Part shown: in pieces, positions 50,407 to 58,645 of the stretch | Numbering within the stretch: position 1 is the stretch's first letter | How the letters are laid out: each line of letters opens with the position of its first letter | Origin: Paenalcaligenes suwonensis | Lineage (GTDB): Bacteria > Pseudomonadota > Gammaproteobacteria > Burkholderiales > Burkholderiaceae_B | Length of the DNA: 64,000 nucleotides | Assembly (NCBI RefSeq): GCF_011290505.1 | Contig: NZ_JAANPV010000012.1 | Coordinates: forward strand, 31,201 to 95,200 | Reading direction: 5' to 3' | Translations under genes and position numbers: made by a program | The notes under the pieces: model-generated | Databases searched by the model: none | Told to the model about the DNA's origin: nothing | What the model saw: only the letters and a program-made list of their open reading frames with translations

Positions 50407-50580
50407 ATGGTTCAAGTGAAATTCTTGAAAAACTGCGGTGCCTACACGGTTGGTGATGTGGCTGGTTTTAAAGAAGACAAGGCCGATTTGCTGATTGAGC
50501 GCAATATTGCTGAGAAGCATGTGCCAGAAAAAGGTAAAGGCACTGCTGGTAAGCAGGGTGGTAATGCTGCGGCTAATTGA
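50407..50580 (+). CDS. 57-residue head-associated protein
   Basis: ATG 50407 with GGAG upstream. MVQVKFLKNCGAYTVGDVAG, FKEDKADLLIERNIAEKHVP: an SH3-like small protein commonly found between capsid and connector genes. Overlaps the next gene by 17 bp. Confidence 0.6.
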   Translation: MVQVKFLKNCGAYTVGDVAGFKEDKADLLIERNIAEKHVPEKGKGTAGKQGGNAAAN

Positions 50581-51073
50581 GCCAGTAGGTGATGAACTGA
50601 TCAGCTTTGACGAAGTTGTGGTGCAGGTCAAAGCTGATGGCGATATCGATGAAGAAAACACCTACATAGAACAGGTGTTGATTCCCGGTGCCCGTGGTAT
50701 AGCCGAAGAAATCACCGGCTCGATTTTACGTAAGGGCATTTACAAAGAAACCATTGTTTCTGGCAAATCACTTTCAAAGGGGAACATTACCAAAATTGAA
50801 TCAGTGTTGTCAGGTGGTGTACCGGTGGCGTTTCAGCATCATATGGTGGCAAAACGCTCGGTCATCATTGCAGAGCAGGTTTCCTCGGCATCGCTTTTGG
50901 ATGTGCAGTTTGAGGCGGGGTTTGATCGTGAGACGTGCCCCGCACAGCTGCGGTCTTGGTTGCTGATGGTGATTGGCTTTATGTATAAAGACCGCGATCT
51001 GACTTCTAAAGACACGAAAATCCGTAATCTGGATTTCCTGCTCTCGTCTTTTACTGTTCCAAGTGGGTTCTAA
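50564..51073 (+). CDS. Head-tail connector protein (gp6/gp15-like)
   Basis: About 169 residues from ATG 50564 (AGGGTGG upstream). Helical connector layout: LISFDEVVVQVKADGDIDEE, VLIPGARGIAEEITGSILRK, CPAQLRSWLLMVIGFMYKDR. These adaptors sit under the portal and complete the head. Confidence 0.75.
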   Translation: MLRLIEPVGDELISFDEVVVQVKADGDIDEENTYIEQVLIPGARGIAEEITGSILRKGIYKETIVSGKSLSKGNITKIESVLSGGVPVAFQHHMVAKRSVIIAEQVSSASLLDVQFEAGFDRETCPAQLRSWLLMVIGFMYKDRDLTSKDTKIRNLDFLLSSFTVPSGF

Positions 51074-51078
51074 ACGCT

Positions 51079-51429
51079 ATGACTGATAAAGACGGACTGC
51101 CGGCAGGTAAGTTAAACCGGCGCATTGTTATTCGCCACAAAGATGCAGGTCAGGATGAGACTGGGCAGCCTATTGGTAAAGGCGAGGTTATTGCGCGGCC
51201 GTGGGCGTGGGTTAAAACGCAAACGGGTATGGGGGTGACACGTAACGCAGGGAATGTGTCGGCCTCCATTGATGCGTACTCGTTCCGAATCCGGTACCGC
51301 AAAGGCATCACTGACGCTATGTGTGTTGAGTGCGATGGCATGGTGTTTGACATCAAGCAGGTGCGTCATGACGTAGCCAATAAAGTGTGGACTGATCTTG
51401 TCTGCCGACAAGGGGGCATGGATGGTTGA
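51079..51429 (+). CDS. Head-tail adaptor (head closure, SPP1 gp16-like)
   Basis: A 116-residue beta-rich protein: LNRRIVIRHKDAGQDETGQP, VIARPWAWVKTQTGMGVTRN, FRIRYRKGITDAMCVECDGM, VFDIKQVRHDVANKVWTDLV. Typical head-tail adaptor order, length and position. Overlaps the next gene by 8 bp. Confidence 0.85.
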   Translation: MTDKDGLPAGKLNRRIVIRHKDAGQDETGQPIGKGEVIARPWAWVKTQTGMGVTRNAGNVSASIDAYSFRIRYRKGITDAMCVECDGMVFDIKQVRHDVANKVWTDLVCRQGGMDG

Positions 51430-51958
51430 AACCACCTTTAGCTTTGATGTAGAAGAGGCCGTGAAGCGTTTAGAGGGTTTAGGCGTGGCGGCTAAGATGC
51501 ACTTACCTAGGTCTATGGCGGTTGCATCAGGACAGATATTTCGTGATGAGGCGAAGGATCGAGCGCCAGTGTATGACGGCTCTACAGGTCTAAAGGGTGG
51601 TGCAAATGCAAAGAAACCACCTAAGCCTGGCCTGTTACGCGACGCTATTTATTTGGCATATTCAGATAATCGCTCTGATTCGGCGCAGGGCCGCTTTGTG
51701 TATTCAGTGACGTGGAACGCTCGTAAAGCACCTCATGGGCATCTGCTTGAGTTTGGGCACTGGCGCTATAACGTTGTTGCAGGGGACTTTCCCCGAAAAG
51801 CTGAATTAGCAGAAGCGGAGTGGGTTTCAGCCAATCCGTTTCTAAGGCCCGCATTTGAGGCTGTGAGTTCATTGGCTATCGAGATTGGGATGGCGCGTGG
51901 ACGAGAGCGACTGGACGAGCTGCTTGCGAACCCTTCAGAGCTGGAGAAATACGTATGA
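51422..51958 (+). CDS. HK97 gp10-like neck/tail protein
   Basis: About 178 residues from ATG 51422. FDVEEAVKRLEGLGVAAKMH, AVASGQIFRDEAKDRAPVYD, HLLEFGHWRYNVVAGDFPRK and ANPFLRPAFEAV follow the gp10 family plan (the H-x-x-x-F-E/G-x-x and N-P-F-L-R-P-A motifs). Tail completion role. Overlaps the next start by 4 bp. Confidence 0.82.
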   Translation: MVETTFSFDVEEAVKRLEGLGVAAKMHLPRSMAVASGQIFRDEAKDRAPVYDGSTGLKGGANAKKPPKPGLLRDAIYLAYSDNRSDSAQGRFVYSVTWNARKAPHGHLLEFGHWRYNVVAGDFPRKAELAEAEWVSANPFLRPAFEAVSSLAIEIGMARGRERLDELLANPSELEKYV

Positions 51959-52323
51959 CTGTAGAAGCCGCTGTTTTTTCTCTGCTGGGGCCTTTGGTTA
52001 GTCAGCGTTGTTATCCAGACGTGACACCAGAAAATCCTACCTTTCCATTAATTATTTACCAAGTTGTCGGCGGTGAGGCTAAAGACTATCTTGAGCGTCG
52101 ATTGCCTGATTGTGAGCATTACCGAGTGCAGGTTTTTTGCTGGTCTAAAAGCAGGGCCGAGGCAAGTGCTTTGGCGTTGAATGTACGACAGCAAATCATA
52201 GAGCAGGGTAAGGATAAGTTCCCATCAGCATCAACCGTTGGGCAGCGTGTATCGCAGTACGAAGATGTATTGAAGCTCTACGGTACTAGACAGGATTTCA
52301 GCGTCTGGATCAAAGAGCGTTGA
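51955..52323 (+). CDS. Tail completion protein, DUF3168 (gp17-like)
   Basis: A 122-residue protein: VEAAVFSLLGPLVSQRCYPD, NPTFPLIIYQVVGGEAKDYL, HYRVQVFCWSKSRAEASALA, VLKLYGTRQDFSVWIKE. Matches DUF3168, which terminates the tail tube at the head end. Confidence 0.85.
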   Translation: MTVEAAVFSLLGPLVSQRCYPDVTPENPTFPLIIYQVVGGEAKDYLERRLPDCEHYRVQVFCWSKSRAEASALALNVRQQIIEQGKDKFPSASTVGQRVSQYEDVLKLYGTRQDFSVWIKER

Positions 52324-52437
52324 GTGTTAGTTTCTTGGCATCCTTAAATCGGTAGGCGCCGAGCCCTAGTGGTGGTTGAGCTTTGAAAAGTCCGGGGCTG
52401 TCCATTTTGGGCGGCCCTTTTCTTTTCGGGGGTTGAA

Positions 52438-52950
52438 ATGAATAGTCTTGGGCCGCTTGTGTTGGTAGTGAGCGGGGAGCCGCTGGCATCCAGTCTGGTG
52501 ATTGCGCGTGGCATGCGCCAACAGCACGCCAGCGTTATTAAGTTGGTGCGTAAACACGCTGAAACGCTGGGAAGGTTTGGCCCACTCGGATTTGAAATCC
52601 GAAAGGGCAAATCTCTGCCACAGGGTGGTTTTGCAAAGTCGACCGAATACGCAATGCTGAATGAACGGCAAGCGGCTTTGTTGATTTCGCTTATGCGCAA
52701 TACAGATGATGTGATTGAGTTTAAAGCGGGCTTGATTGCTGAGTTTTATCGCATGCGAGATGCGTTAAGCCAACGAACGCAGAATCTGTACCAACAGTTG
52801 CAAGCATTGGTAGCTGAAGAGATAGGAACTCAGGTCAGGGCTTCTTTTGGCTCAAGGCTGATGCTAGAGCGCAAGAGGGCAATACCAGATCTGAAAACCC
52901 GTCGTGAGCGTTTAGAGCAAGAAATACAGCCAGCACTGCAACTTCATTAG
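52438..52950 (+). CDS. Rha family phage regulatory protein
   Basis: A 170-residue protein: VVSGEPLASSLVIARGMRQQ, HASVIKLVRKHAETLGRFGP, EYAMLNERQAALLISLMRN, VIEFKAGLIAEFYRMRD form the Rha DNA-binding domain (residues 5-110), followed by a coiled-coil tail. Rha proteins of phi80-like phages affect growth on particular host backgrounds and act as regulators or antirepressor relatives. Finding it between tail genes, with tandem terminators after it, marks an inserted cassette. Confidence 0.82.
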   Translation: MNSLGPLVLVVSGEPLASSLVIARGMRQQHASVIKLVRKHAETLGRFGPLGFEIRKGKSLPQGGFAKSTEYAMLNERQAALLISLMRNTDDVIEFKAGLIAEFYRMRDALSQRTQNLYQQLQALVAEEIGTQVRASFGSRLMLERKRAIPDLKTRRERLEQEIQPALQLH

Positions 52951-53003
52951 CCCAGATACTTCTGGGCTTTTTTGTATTTGATGCCGCCATTGAGCGGTTT
53001 TTT
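52949..53003 (+). terminator. Tandem intrinsic terminators after rha
   Basis: First: AGCCCAGA-TACT-TCTGGGCT (8-bp perfect) with T6, overlapping the rha stop. Second: CCGC...GCGG (52984-52997) with T6. They separate rha from the tail tube gene. Confidence 0.85.
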
Positions 53004-53020
53004 CTTTTAAGGAGCCTTAA

Positions 53021-53686
53021 ATGGCACTCAAATTTCCAGATGGCTCGGTAGTGGGGTTCGCGACAAAGATTGGTGTTGCTATTCCGTTTACTGAGATTTC
53101 CAATGCAAAGCCAGCCATCATTAAACATGCTGCAGGAAAAATTAATAAAGGCGATATTCTTTTGATCGAATCGCCGTGGGGTGGGATTGCGAACCGTGTA
53201 TCTGTCGCAGGGAAAGTGGATGCGACAGCAGGCACAGAATTGCTTGGCATTGATACGACCGACACAACAATGTTTGTTGAAGGCCGTGGTGCAGGGGCTG
53301 TTCTGATTGCTACTGAGTTTGTGGACTTTAGTCAGCAAGGTGAACTGACCAGTTCTGGTGGTGAGCCGCAGACCTACACAGGGAAGTATCTCGAAGATCC
53401 TCAGGGACAAGAGTTTCAAGTTCCAGTGGGCCAGACTGCTCGACAGTTTTCTCTAAGCTTGGATCATGACTCTAAGTTGCCTTGGTATGCAGCAGCAGAG
53501 GCGGTATCGGTGAAGCGCTTGTTGACGGTGTTTCGTATTCAATTGCCTGATGGGGATACGATTTATGAAAGCGGCTATCTCCACTTTAACCCCAGCATGG
53601 GCTTGAACTCTGGTCAACCTATGAAGAACGCAGCGAATTTCTATTTGCGCAGTTCTCGCGGTACCTTGATTGAAGCGGGTGCGTAA
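53021..53686 (+). CDS. Major tail tube protein
   Basis: A 221-residue protein (FPDGSVVGFATKIGVAIPFT, IESPWGGIANRVSVAGKVDA, FVDFSQQGELTSSGGEPQTY, LYYADP-free core, KLPWYAAAEAVSVKRLLTVF). Length, position directly before the chaperone pair and strong ribosome site (AAGGAG) identify it as the siphovirus tube subunit. The last base of its stop is the first of the next ATG. Confidence 0.82.
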   Translation: MALKFPDGSVVGFATKIGVAIPFTEISNAKPAIIKHAAGKINKGDILLIESPWGGIANRVSVAGKVDATAGTELLGIDTTDTTMFVEGRGAGAVLIATEFVDFSQQGELTSSGGEPQTYTGKYLEDPQGQEFQVPVGQTARQFSLSLDHDSKLPWYAAAEAVSVKRLLTVFRIQLPDGDTIYESGYLHFNPSMGLNSGQPMKNAANFYLRSSRGTLIEAGA

Positions 53687-54003
53687 TGGCGATTAAAAAA
53701 GGTAATGCGCCAAAGTCGTTTCCTGCTGAGCTAGAGTTGGTTGGTGGTGGCGAAAGCATCAAGCTCAAGCTGACATACCACAACCGCAAGCCAAGTGAGC
53801 TTGAGAACTGGCTCAAGGACTTAGAGGGTTCTAGTGCTCCCTTTATGCCTTCCATGGTGGTGTATCTAGTGAAAGATATGGAGACTGATTACTCCCTTTC
53901 ACTTGAAGGCATTATGGAAATGGAGGACGAGCGCCCTGGTATCTGCGATGCAATTATTGCTGGGTTTCACCAGACTCGCAGGACAAAACTGCAGGGAAAC
54001 TAA
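53686..54003 (+). CDS. Tail assembly chaperone G
   Basis: A 105-residue protein (SFPAELELVGGGESIKLKLT, YHNRKPSELENWLKDLEGSS, AGFHQTRRTKLQGN), equivalent to lambda gpG. It holds the tape measure protein while the tube polymerises. Translation ends at TAA 54001, directly after the slippery sequence GGGAAAC; a fraction of ribosomes shifts -1 to make the longer GT form. Confidence 0.82.
   Translation: MAIKKGNAPKSFPAELELVGGGESIKLKLTYHNRKPSELENWLKDLEGSSAPFMPSMVVYLVKDMETDYSLSLEGIMEMEDERPGICDAIIAGFHQTRRTKLQGN
53994..54000 (+). promoter_or_regulatory. Programmed -1 frameshift site GGGAAAC
   Basis: In frame it reads G-GGA-AAC, the ideal X-XXY-YYZ heptamer, with the zero-frame stop TAA immediately after. 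Slipping -1 continues as CTA AAA GAG into an open frame reaching 54308. Lambda uses GGGAAAG at the same gene junction. Confidence 0.88.
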
Positions 54004-54308
54004 AAGAGGCTGTCGCAGCTTTTGTCTGGAAGGCTCCGACAGCCGAGCAGCTTAAAGGCACAGGGATGCTACCAAAGCACTACAAAGAGCCTAATGTAGA
54101 TGTTTTCCCAGAAAACTGGCCTGCATTCTCGCTTTACTTACGGTATCAGACGCAATGGTTTCAGGGTGCTGCTGGCCCTGCTGGGCTTAACTATCAGATA
54201 TTCATTGATGACTTGATTAGGCAGGGCTTAGGTCAAGAAGGGATTGATGAAGTTATGGATGGGGTCAGGGTGATTGAGTCGGCCATGCTGGAACACTTCT
54301 ATTCCTAA
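54000..54308 (+). CDS. T extension of the G-T tail chaperone (DUF1799-like)
   Basis: Reached by -1 frameshift from G; about 102 codons, giving a 207-residue G-T fusion. It starts LKEAVAAFVWKAPTAEQLKG with no initiation signal and continues as a DUF1799-like part (HYKEPNVDVFPENWPAFSLY, TQWFQGAAGPAGLNYQI). An internal ATG at 54066 lacks a ribosome site, so it is probably not translated independently. In lambda the T part binds the tube protein. Confidence 0.82.
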   Translation, partial: LKEAVAAFVWKAPTAEQLKGTGMLPKHYKEPNVDVFPENWPAFSLYLRYQTQWFQGAAGPAGLNYQIFIDDLIRQGLGQEGIDEVMDGVRVIESAMLEHFYS

Positions 54309-54371
54309 ATTGTTACTTCCTGCTGCCCCAAACTTGCGTTTCCGGTAGCGCTTTTGTTTCAAAAACATAGT

Positions 54372-54392
54372 ACCCGCTCAGGCGGGTTTTTT
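54372..54392 (+). terminator. Intrinsic terminator before the tape measure gene
   Basis: ACCCGC-TCAG-GCGGGT with T6, 27 bp before the tape measure ATG. Confidence 0.82.
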
Positions 54393-54418
54393 ACGTCTAT
54401 CTATTTTTGGTTAGCTAA

Positions 54419-57010
54419 ATGAGTGAACAGAAAGTTGGTACAGCTCGGATAGATATCACGGGTGACGCGTCAGGGATTGAGGCGGCAACGGTCAAGGCGA
54501 GCGAGAGTATTCGCGAGATGACACGCGAGGCTCGTGCTGAGTACCGTTCACTTTCAGAGGTGGAGCGTAAGCGCATTGACGCGTTAATGCGTCAAGGTCA
54601 AAGCTTACGTGAGGCGCTAAATGGCACAAAGTCAGCTGGCGATGTGTTGTTCAATGTTATGCGTGCACTGCCATTGCCTATTGCTGCAGCGGGGAGTGCT
54701 GTTGCTTCGTTCAGCCTAGCGGCCTACCAAGGATCTAATGAGCTAAAAGAACTGAATAAGGAGTTGCTGCTTACAGGAAACGCTGTCGGAGTTACTACCG
54801 ATCAGGTTTCTACAATGGCTGCTCGGCTTGGCGACCTGAAAGGAGCCACACGGGGGCAGGCTGTAAATGTGCTAACAGAGATTATTAGTAATGGAAAAAT
54901 TGCTAGGGATCAGTTGGAGACAGTAGCTGGCACGGCAATACGGGCTAACAATACCGTAGGTAGAGCGATTTCCGACACGATAGATAAGTTCGTGGAACTT
55001 GGCGAGAAACCTACGGAAAATGCCGCTAAGTTGAACCAGCAGTACAACTTCCTGACACTATCTGTTTATGAGCAGATACGTGCGCTGGAAGAGCAGGGGC
55101 GGACTCAGGATGCCGCAAAGCTGGCTCAGGATGAATATAGCCGTGTCACTAACGAACGGTTAGACCAAGTAAATAGCAACCTTGGCGTTTTGGAGCGAGG
55201 TTGGAACGCTATTGCTGATGCAGCTAGAAAGGGCTGGGATGCAATGGCAGGCATTGGTCGTGAAAAGACGACTGCAGAGCAGATTGCTGATCTTGACCGA
55301 CAAATAGCTTCGGCTGAAGCGGCTTTGGCTAATCCGTCATTAAAGGCTCTGGATTATTATCCTGGTGTTGATTACAAAGGAAACATCCAAACTGTTACTA
55401 CCTCTCAGGTAGTAAAATTGAGGGCAGAGAAAGATAGGCTGGCAAAACGTCAAGAGTCAGAGGACTACATAGCTCTCCTTCAAGGGCATGAGCGTGATCA
55501 AATTGCTCTATCGAATGCTAGACATGAATATCTGACCGGAGGGCGCTCAAAGCAGCAGAAGAAGCAGGATGATCTTGCTGCTGAGGGTAGGAAATGGGTA
55601 GAGATGTCCAAAGGGCTAGAAAAAGGCTCTGCGGAGTATGAAAAGCTTTATGAGGCCCATCAGAACAGGGTCGCAGACATAGAGAAAAAATACAAAGATC
55701 GCAAGACCACGGGTAGTGGCCCAAAAAATGATGAAGCTACCCGTTTGCTCCAGTCTTATCAGCAGCAGGAGGCCTCGCTAAGAGCGCAGCTTCAGGTCAA
55801 TGACAAACTCGGTACCCACCAAAAACGTTTGGTTGAGTTTGAGCAGCAGATTGTTGATCTGAAAACGAAGAAAACCCTTACTGCTGATGAGCGGTCCTTG
55901 CTTCTAAATGAAGGTAAGTTGCGTGCGCAACTGAAAATCAATGCCTCATTGGAGCAGGAGCAGGAAACTCATCAGGCAATTGTTAAGGTACAGGAGCGCT
56001 CGGCTCAGATTATCGAGCAGATGGCTTCCAGCCGTGATAACACCAATGCTCAATATCAACGGGAACTAGATGCGTATGGCATGGGTGATAAGGCCATGCA
56101 ACGCCTGCAGGATCAGCGTTCGATATATAAGGAGTTTGAGCGGTACCAGCGCCAGCTGGCAAACGCTACGGATTTCTCAAAGGCTGGTGCGGCAGCGCAG
56201 TACGCCGAAGAAACAGCCAAGATCGAGGCAGAGCTGCAGCGTCGCTTATTGATGCAGCAGAACTACTACGCAACGATTGATGAAATGCAGGGCAGTTGGT
56301 TGCTAGGTGCGAATCATGGCCTTGCCAACTACGCGGACGAGGCGGCTAACGCTTTTCTGAATACGAGCAATCTGGTTAACAAGTCCTTCAAGTCGATGGA
56401 GGACTCGTTAGTTGAGTTCGCCCGTACCGGTAAGCTAAGTTTTTCTGATTTGGCGGATTCAGTTATTCGTGACTTGATGCGCATTATGATCCAGCAATCC
56501 GTCATGGGGCCGCTGGCCAGTATGTTTGGCGGGTTGTTTGGCGGCGGCGCTGGTACAGGAAACCTGACTGGCGGTAGCTTATCAGGGGCTACGTGGTTTG
56601 GCCCATCGGCAGTAGGTGGTAATGGGTTATCTGGGTTGGCCAAGCTTTGGAGTGGCGGCTATACCGGTGACGGTGGCAAGTATGATCCGGCGGGCATAGT
56701 GCATAAAGGAGAGGGCGTTTTAAATGCCGATGAAATCAGAGCTATTGGTGGTGAGGCTGGGTTTAATGCCTTACGTCAAAGCATACGTGGCATTGGGCAT
56801 TCTATGGGTGGGATGGCAAGTAAGCCGGTTGCCACGCCTCAGTTAATGGCACCAAAGCAGCAGCAACAGCAACCTATAAACATCTATTCAACCGTACACG
56901 CTGCGCCTGGTACTAACGCGGCAGAACTAAGCGCCATGCTGGATCAGCGCGATAAGCAGCTTCGTTACCAGATTTACGAAGAGCTTCGGCGTGGCCGAGT
57001 TGAGGTATAG
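54419..57010 (+). CDS. Tail tape measure protein
   Basis: An 863-residue protein, so a tail of moderate length. It is mostly helical coiled coil (LRAQLQVNDKLGTHQKRLVE, LEQEQETHQAIVKVQERSAQ), with a hydrophobic segment near residues 82-105 (ALPLPIAAAGSAVASFSLAA). The C-terminus is of the lambda H type (RTGKLSFSDLADSVIRDLMR, then Gly-rich IVHKGEGVLNADEIRAIGG). It sets tail length and is ejected with DNA. The start region VGTARIDITGDASGIEAATV is the usual N-terminal motif. Confidence 0.92.
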   Translation: MSEQKVGTARIDITGDASGIEAATVKASESIREMTREARAEYRSLSEVERKRIDALMRQGQSLREALNGTKSAGDVLFNVMRALPLPIAAAGSAVASFSLAAYQGSNELKELNKELLLTGNAVGVTTDQVSTMAARLGDLKGATRGQAVNVLTEIISNGKIARDQLETVAGTAIRANNTVGRAISDTIDKFVELGEKPTENAAKLNQQYNFLTLSVYEQIRALEEQGRTQDAAKLAQDEYSRVTNERLDQVNSNLGVLERGWNAIADAARKGWDAMAGIGREKTTAEQIADLDRQIASAEAALANPSLKALDYYPGVDYKGNIQTVTTSQVVKLRAEKDRLAKRQESEDYIALLQGHERDQIALSNARHEYLTGGRSKQQKKQDDLAAEGRKWVEMSKGLEKGSAEYEKLYEAHQNRVADIEKKYKDRKTTGSGPKNDEATRLLQSYQQQEASLRAQLQVNDKLGTHQKRLVEFEQQIVDLKTKKTLTADERSLLLNEGKLRAQLKINASLEQEQETHQAIVKVQERSAQIIEQMASSRDNTNAQYQRELDAYGMGDKAMQRLQDQRSIYKEFERYQRQLANATDFSKAGAAAQYAEETAKIEAELQRRLLMQQNYYATIDEMQGSWLLGANHGLANYADEAANAFLNTSNLVNKSFKSMEDSLVEFARTGKLSFSDLADSVIRDLMRIMIQQSVMGPLASMFGGLFGGGAGTGNLTGGSLSGATWFGPSAVGGNGLSGLAKLWSGGYTGDGGKYDPAGIVHKGEGVLNADEIRAIGGEAGFNALRQSIRGIGHSMGGMASKPVATPQLMAPKQQQQQPINIYSTVHAAPGTNAAELSAMLDQRDKQLRYQIYEELRRGRVEV

Positions 57011-57012
57011 CG

Positions 57013-57065
57013 CCACCTGCGGGTGGTTTTTTTATTTTCAGACCTCGGTGCATCCGGGGTTTTTT
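57013..57065 (+). terminator. Tandem intrinsic terminators after the tape measure gene
   Basis: CCACC-TGCG-GGTGG with T7 (57013-57033), then CCTCGG...CCGGGG with T6 (57043-57065). Both lie within the late operon, just before the next tail gene. Confidence 0.75.
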
Positions 57066-57076
57066 GTTGGTGAGTT

Positions 57077-57676
57077 ATGGCAATAAAAACTTGGCCGACC
57101 AGCATTTACCCAGAGTCTGCAGATGTAGGTCTAAAGCAAGACGTGCAGCGTAATCGGTCACGTTCTGGCAAGACCTCCACATTTGAAATGCCGGGTGCTG
57201 CGTGGGTGATGACGCTTACATTTCCAGACTCATCGGAGTGGTCGGGTAGGCCGCGCCTAGAGGCGCTGATTACAAGTTTGCGGGGCGGTGCGAATCGGTT
57301 GTCTGCTCCGCATTTTGGCAGACCTTATCCGAATGGAACACTAAGCGGGGTTCCTGTTCTAGCATCTGCTGTGAAGGCAGGTAATGGCATGTTATCGCTA
57401 AAGAACTGCAATGGGACGTTGAGGGCAGGTGACTTTATTGGTTTGGGCGGGCAACTACTGATGGTTGAGAGCGATGTTGCTCCCGTTAGTGGGAGCATGG
57501 TTGTTCAAGTAAACCCGGCAGTGCGGTTGCCGCAGCCTGTAGGGACTCCAATAGTATGGGACCGGCCGCATATTCTCTGGGTTTTAAAAGAGGATGAGGA
57601 TCCGGTGAAGTTCCCATACAGATCTGGAATGTACCGGCCAAGTTTTGCCATTGATTTGATTGAGGACTGGTCATGA
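57077..57676 (+). CDS. Minor tail protein (distal tail, gpM-like position)
   Basis: A 199-residue protein (TWPTSIYPESADVGLKQDVQ, TLTFPDSSEWSGRPRLEALI, GGANRLSAPHFGRPYPNGTL, RPHILWVLKEDEDPVKFPYR). It occupies the gpM position directly after the tape measure and is of a type common in betaproteobacterial siphophages. Exact role in the tail tip not established. Overlaps the next gene by 4 bp. Confidence 0.65.
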   Translation: MAIKTWPTSIYPESADVGLKQDVQRNRSRSGKTSTFEMPGAAWVMTLTFPDSSEWSGRPRLEALITSLRGGANRLSAPHFGRPYPNGTLSGVPVLASAVKAGNGMLSLKNCNGTLRAGDFIGLGGQLLMVESDVAPVSGSMVVQVNPAVRLPQPVGTPIVWDRPHILWVLKEDEDPVKFPYRSGMYRPSFAIDLIEDWS

Positions 57677-58248
57677 GCAGGGGGCTAACAACTGAGCAGC
57701 GAATAGCAGCGAAGGCGCCGCATAGGATGGTGATAGCCCTTGTGGATGTCCATTTCTCATCTGGAAGGCTGGCACTGGCACTTTCACCTTGGGATGTGAG
57801 CCATAGCGGTGTTACGTACCACCGTACAGGGCCTTTAATGAAGATCGAGGCAGCGCATGAATCCTCAAAATCTTTTGAGGGCATCGTTATTTCAATGTCA
57901 GGGCTTGATTCTTCAATCATGGCGCTTGCGGCAAATGAGCCTTACCGTGGCAGGCTGGTTCGCGTGTTGAAAGCATATGTGAATCCAGAGAATGGCGATC
58001 TTATCGGTGACCCAAAGGTGCAATTTATTGGCCGTGTCCGTTCTATGCCGATTGCTGAGAACAATAACGAGTGCACAGTTTCACTACGTGCTGAACATTA
58101 CGAGGCTGAGCTACAGCGTCCTGCTCCTTTACGTTTGAACAATGCAGATCAGGAGCGTTTGTACCCTGGTGATAAGGGGGCTGAGTACGCTGATCTGTTA
58201 GAGGACAAGGTTGTGGTGTGGCCAGCGCGAGAGGCATTGATGAAATGA
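57673..58248 (+). CDS. Tail tip protein (DUF2163/gpL-like)
   Basis: A 191-residue protein: LALSPWDVSHSGVTYHRTGP, VISMSGLDSSIMALAANEPY, RGRLVRVLKAYVNPENGDLI, VQFIGRVRSMPIAENNNECT. The plan is that of tail-tip hub components preceding the NlpC/P60-like gene. Overlaps the next ATG (ATGA). Confidence 0.65.
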   Translation: MSRGLTTEQRIAAKAPHRMVIALVDVHFSSGRLALALSPWDVSHSGVTYHRTGPLMKIEAAHESSKSFEGIVISMSGLDSSIMALAANEPYRGRLVRVLKAYVNPENGDLIGDPKVQFIGRVRSMPIAENNNECTVSLRAEHYEAELQRPAPLRLNNADQERLYPGDKGAEYADLLEDKVVVWPAREALMK

Positions 58249-58643
58249 TGAAACGACATAGCGATTGGCCAGAGAAGTTGGCCGAGTTTATAGAAGCCCG
58301 CCGCAAGCGGGCTTTTTCGTGGGGGCAGCAAGATTGTGCATTGTTTGCCGCTGACGGCATTTTGGTGATGACAGGCGTTGATCCGGCGGAAGGCCTGCGG
58401 GGTTATCGGTCTGCGAGTGGTGCAGCAAAGCGGATTAAGCAGGCAGGCGGAATGCGTGAGTTGGCGGCATCGTTTCCTGAAAAGCCTGTGGGTCTTGCCC
58501 AGCGTGGTGATTTGGTTTTGGCTGATGTGGATGGTCGTGAGTCATTTGGTCTTGTTGCCGGGGCTGGAGTTTGGTGTGGTCCGGGCGTAGATGGTTTAGT
58601 GTTCCGGCCAATGTCGGATGTGGTAGCAGCTTTTGAGGTGTAG
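58245..58643 (+). CDS. NlpC/P60-like tail tip cysteine peptidase (DUF6950 type)
   Basis: A 132-residue protein. FSWGQQDCALFAADGILVMT carries the presumed catalytic Cys in the GxxDCxxF motif, GLAQRGDLVLADVDGRESFG the RGDLV motif, and FGLVAGAGVWCGPG the later strand, where a histidine is usually expected; none is seen there, so activity is unsure. In lambda the equivalent gpK acts in tail tip assembly and perhaps cell wall entry. Confidence 0.75.
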   Translation: MMKRHSDWPEKLAEFIEARRKRAFSWGQQDCALFAADGILVMTGVDPAEGLRGYRSASGAAKRIKQAGGMRELAASFPEKPVGLAQRGDLVLADVDGRESFGLVAGAGVWCGPGVDGLVFRPMSDVVAAFEV

Positions 58644-58645
58644 GC

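Noticed and set aside
58245..58643. Endolysin
   Set aside because: NlpC/P60-like but located in the tail tip block and adjacent to J; lysis genes are not seen in the window.
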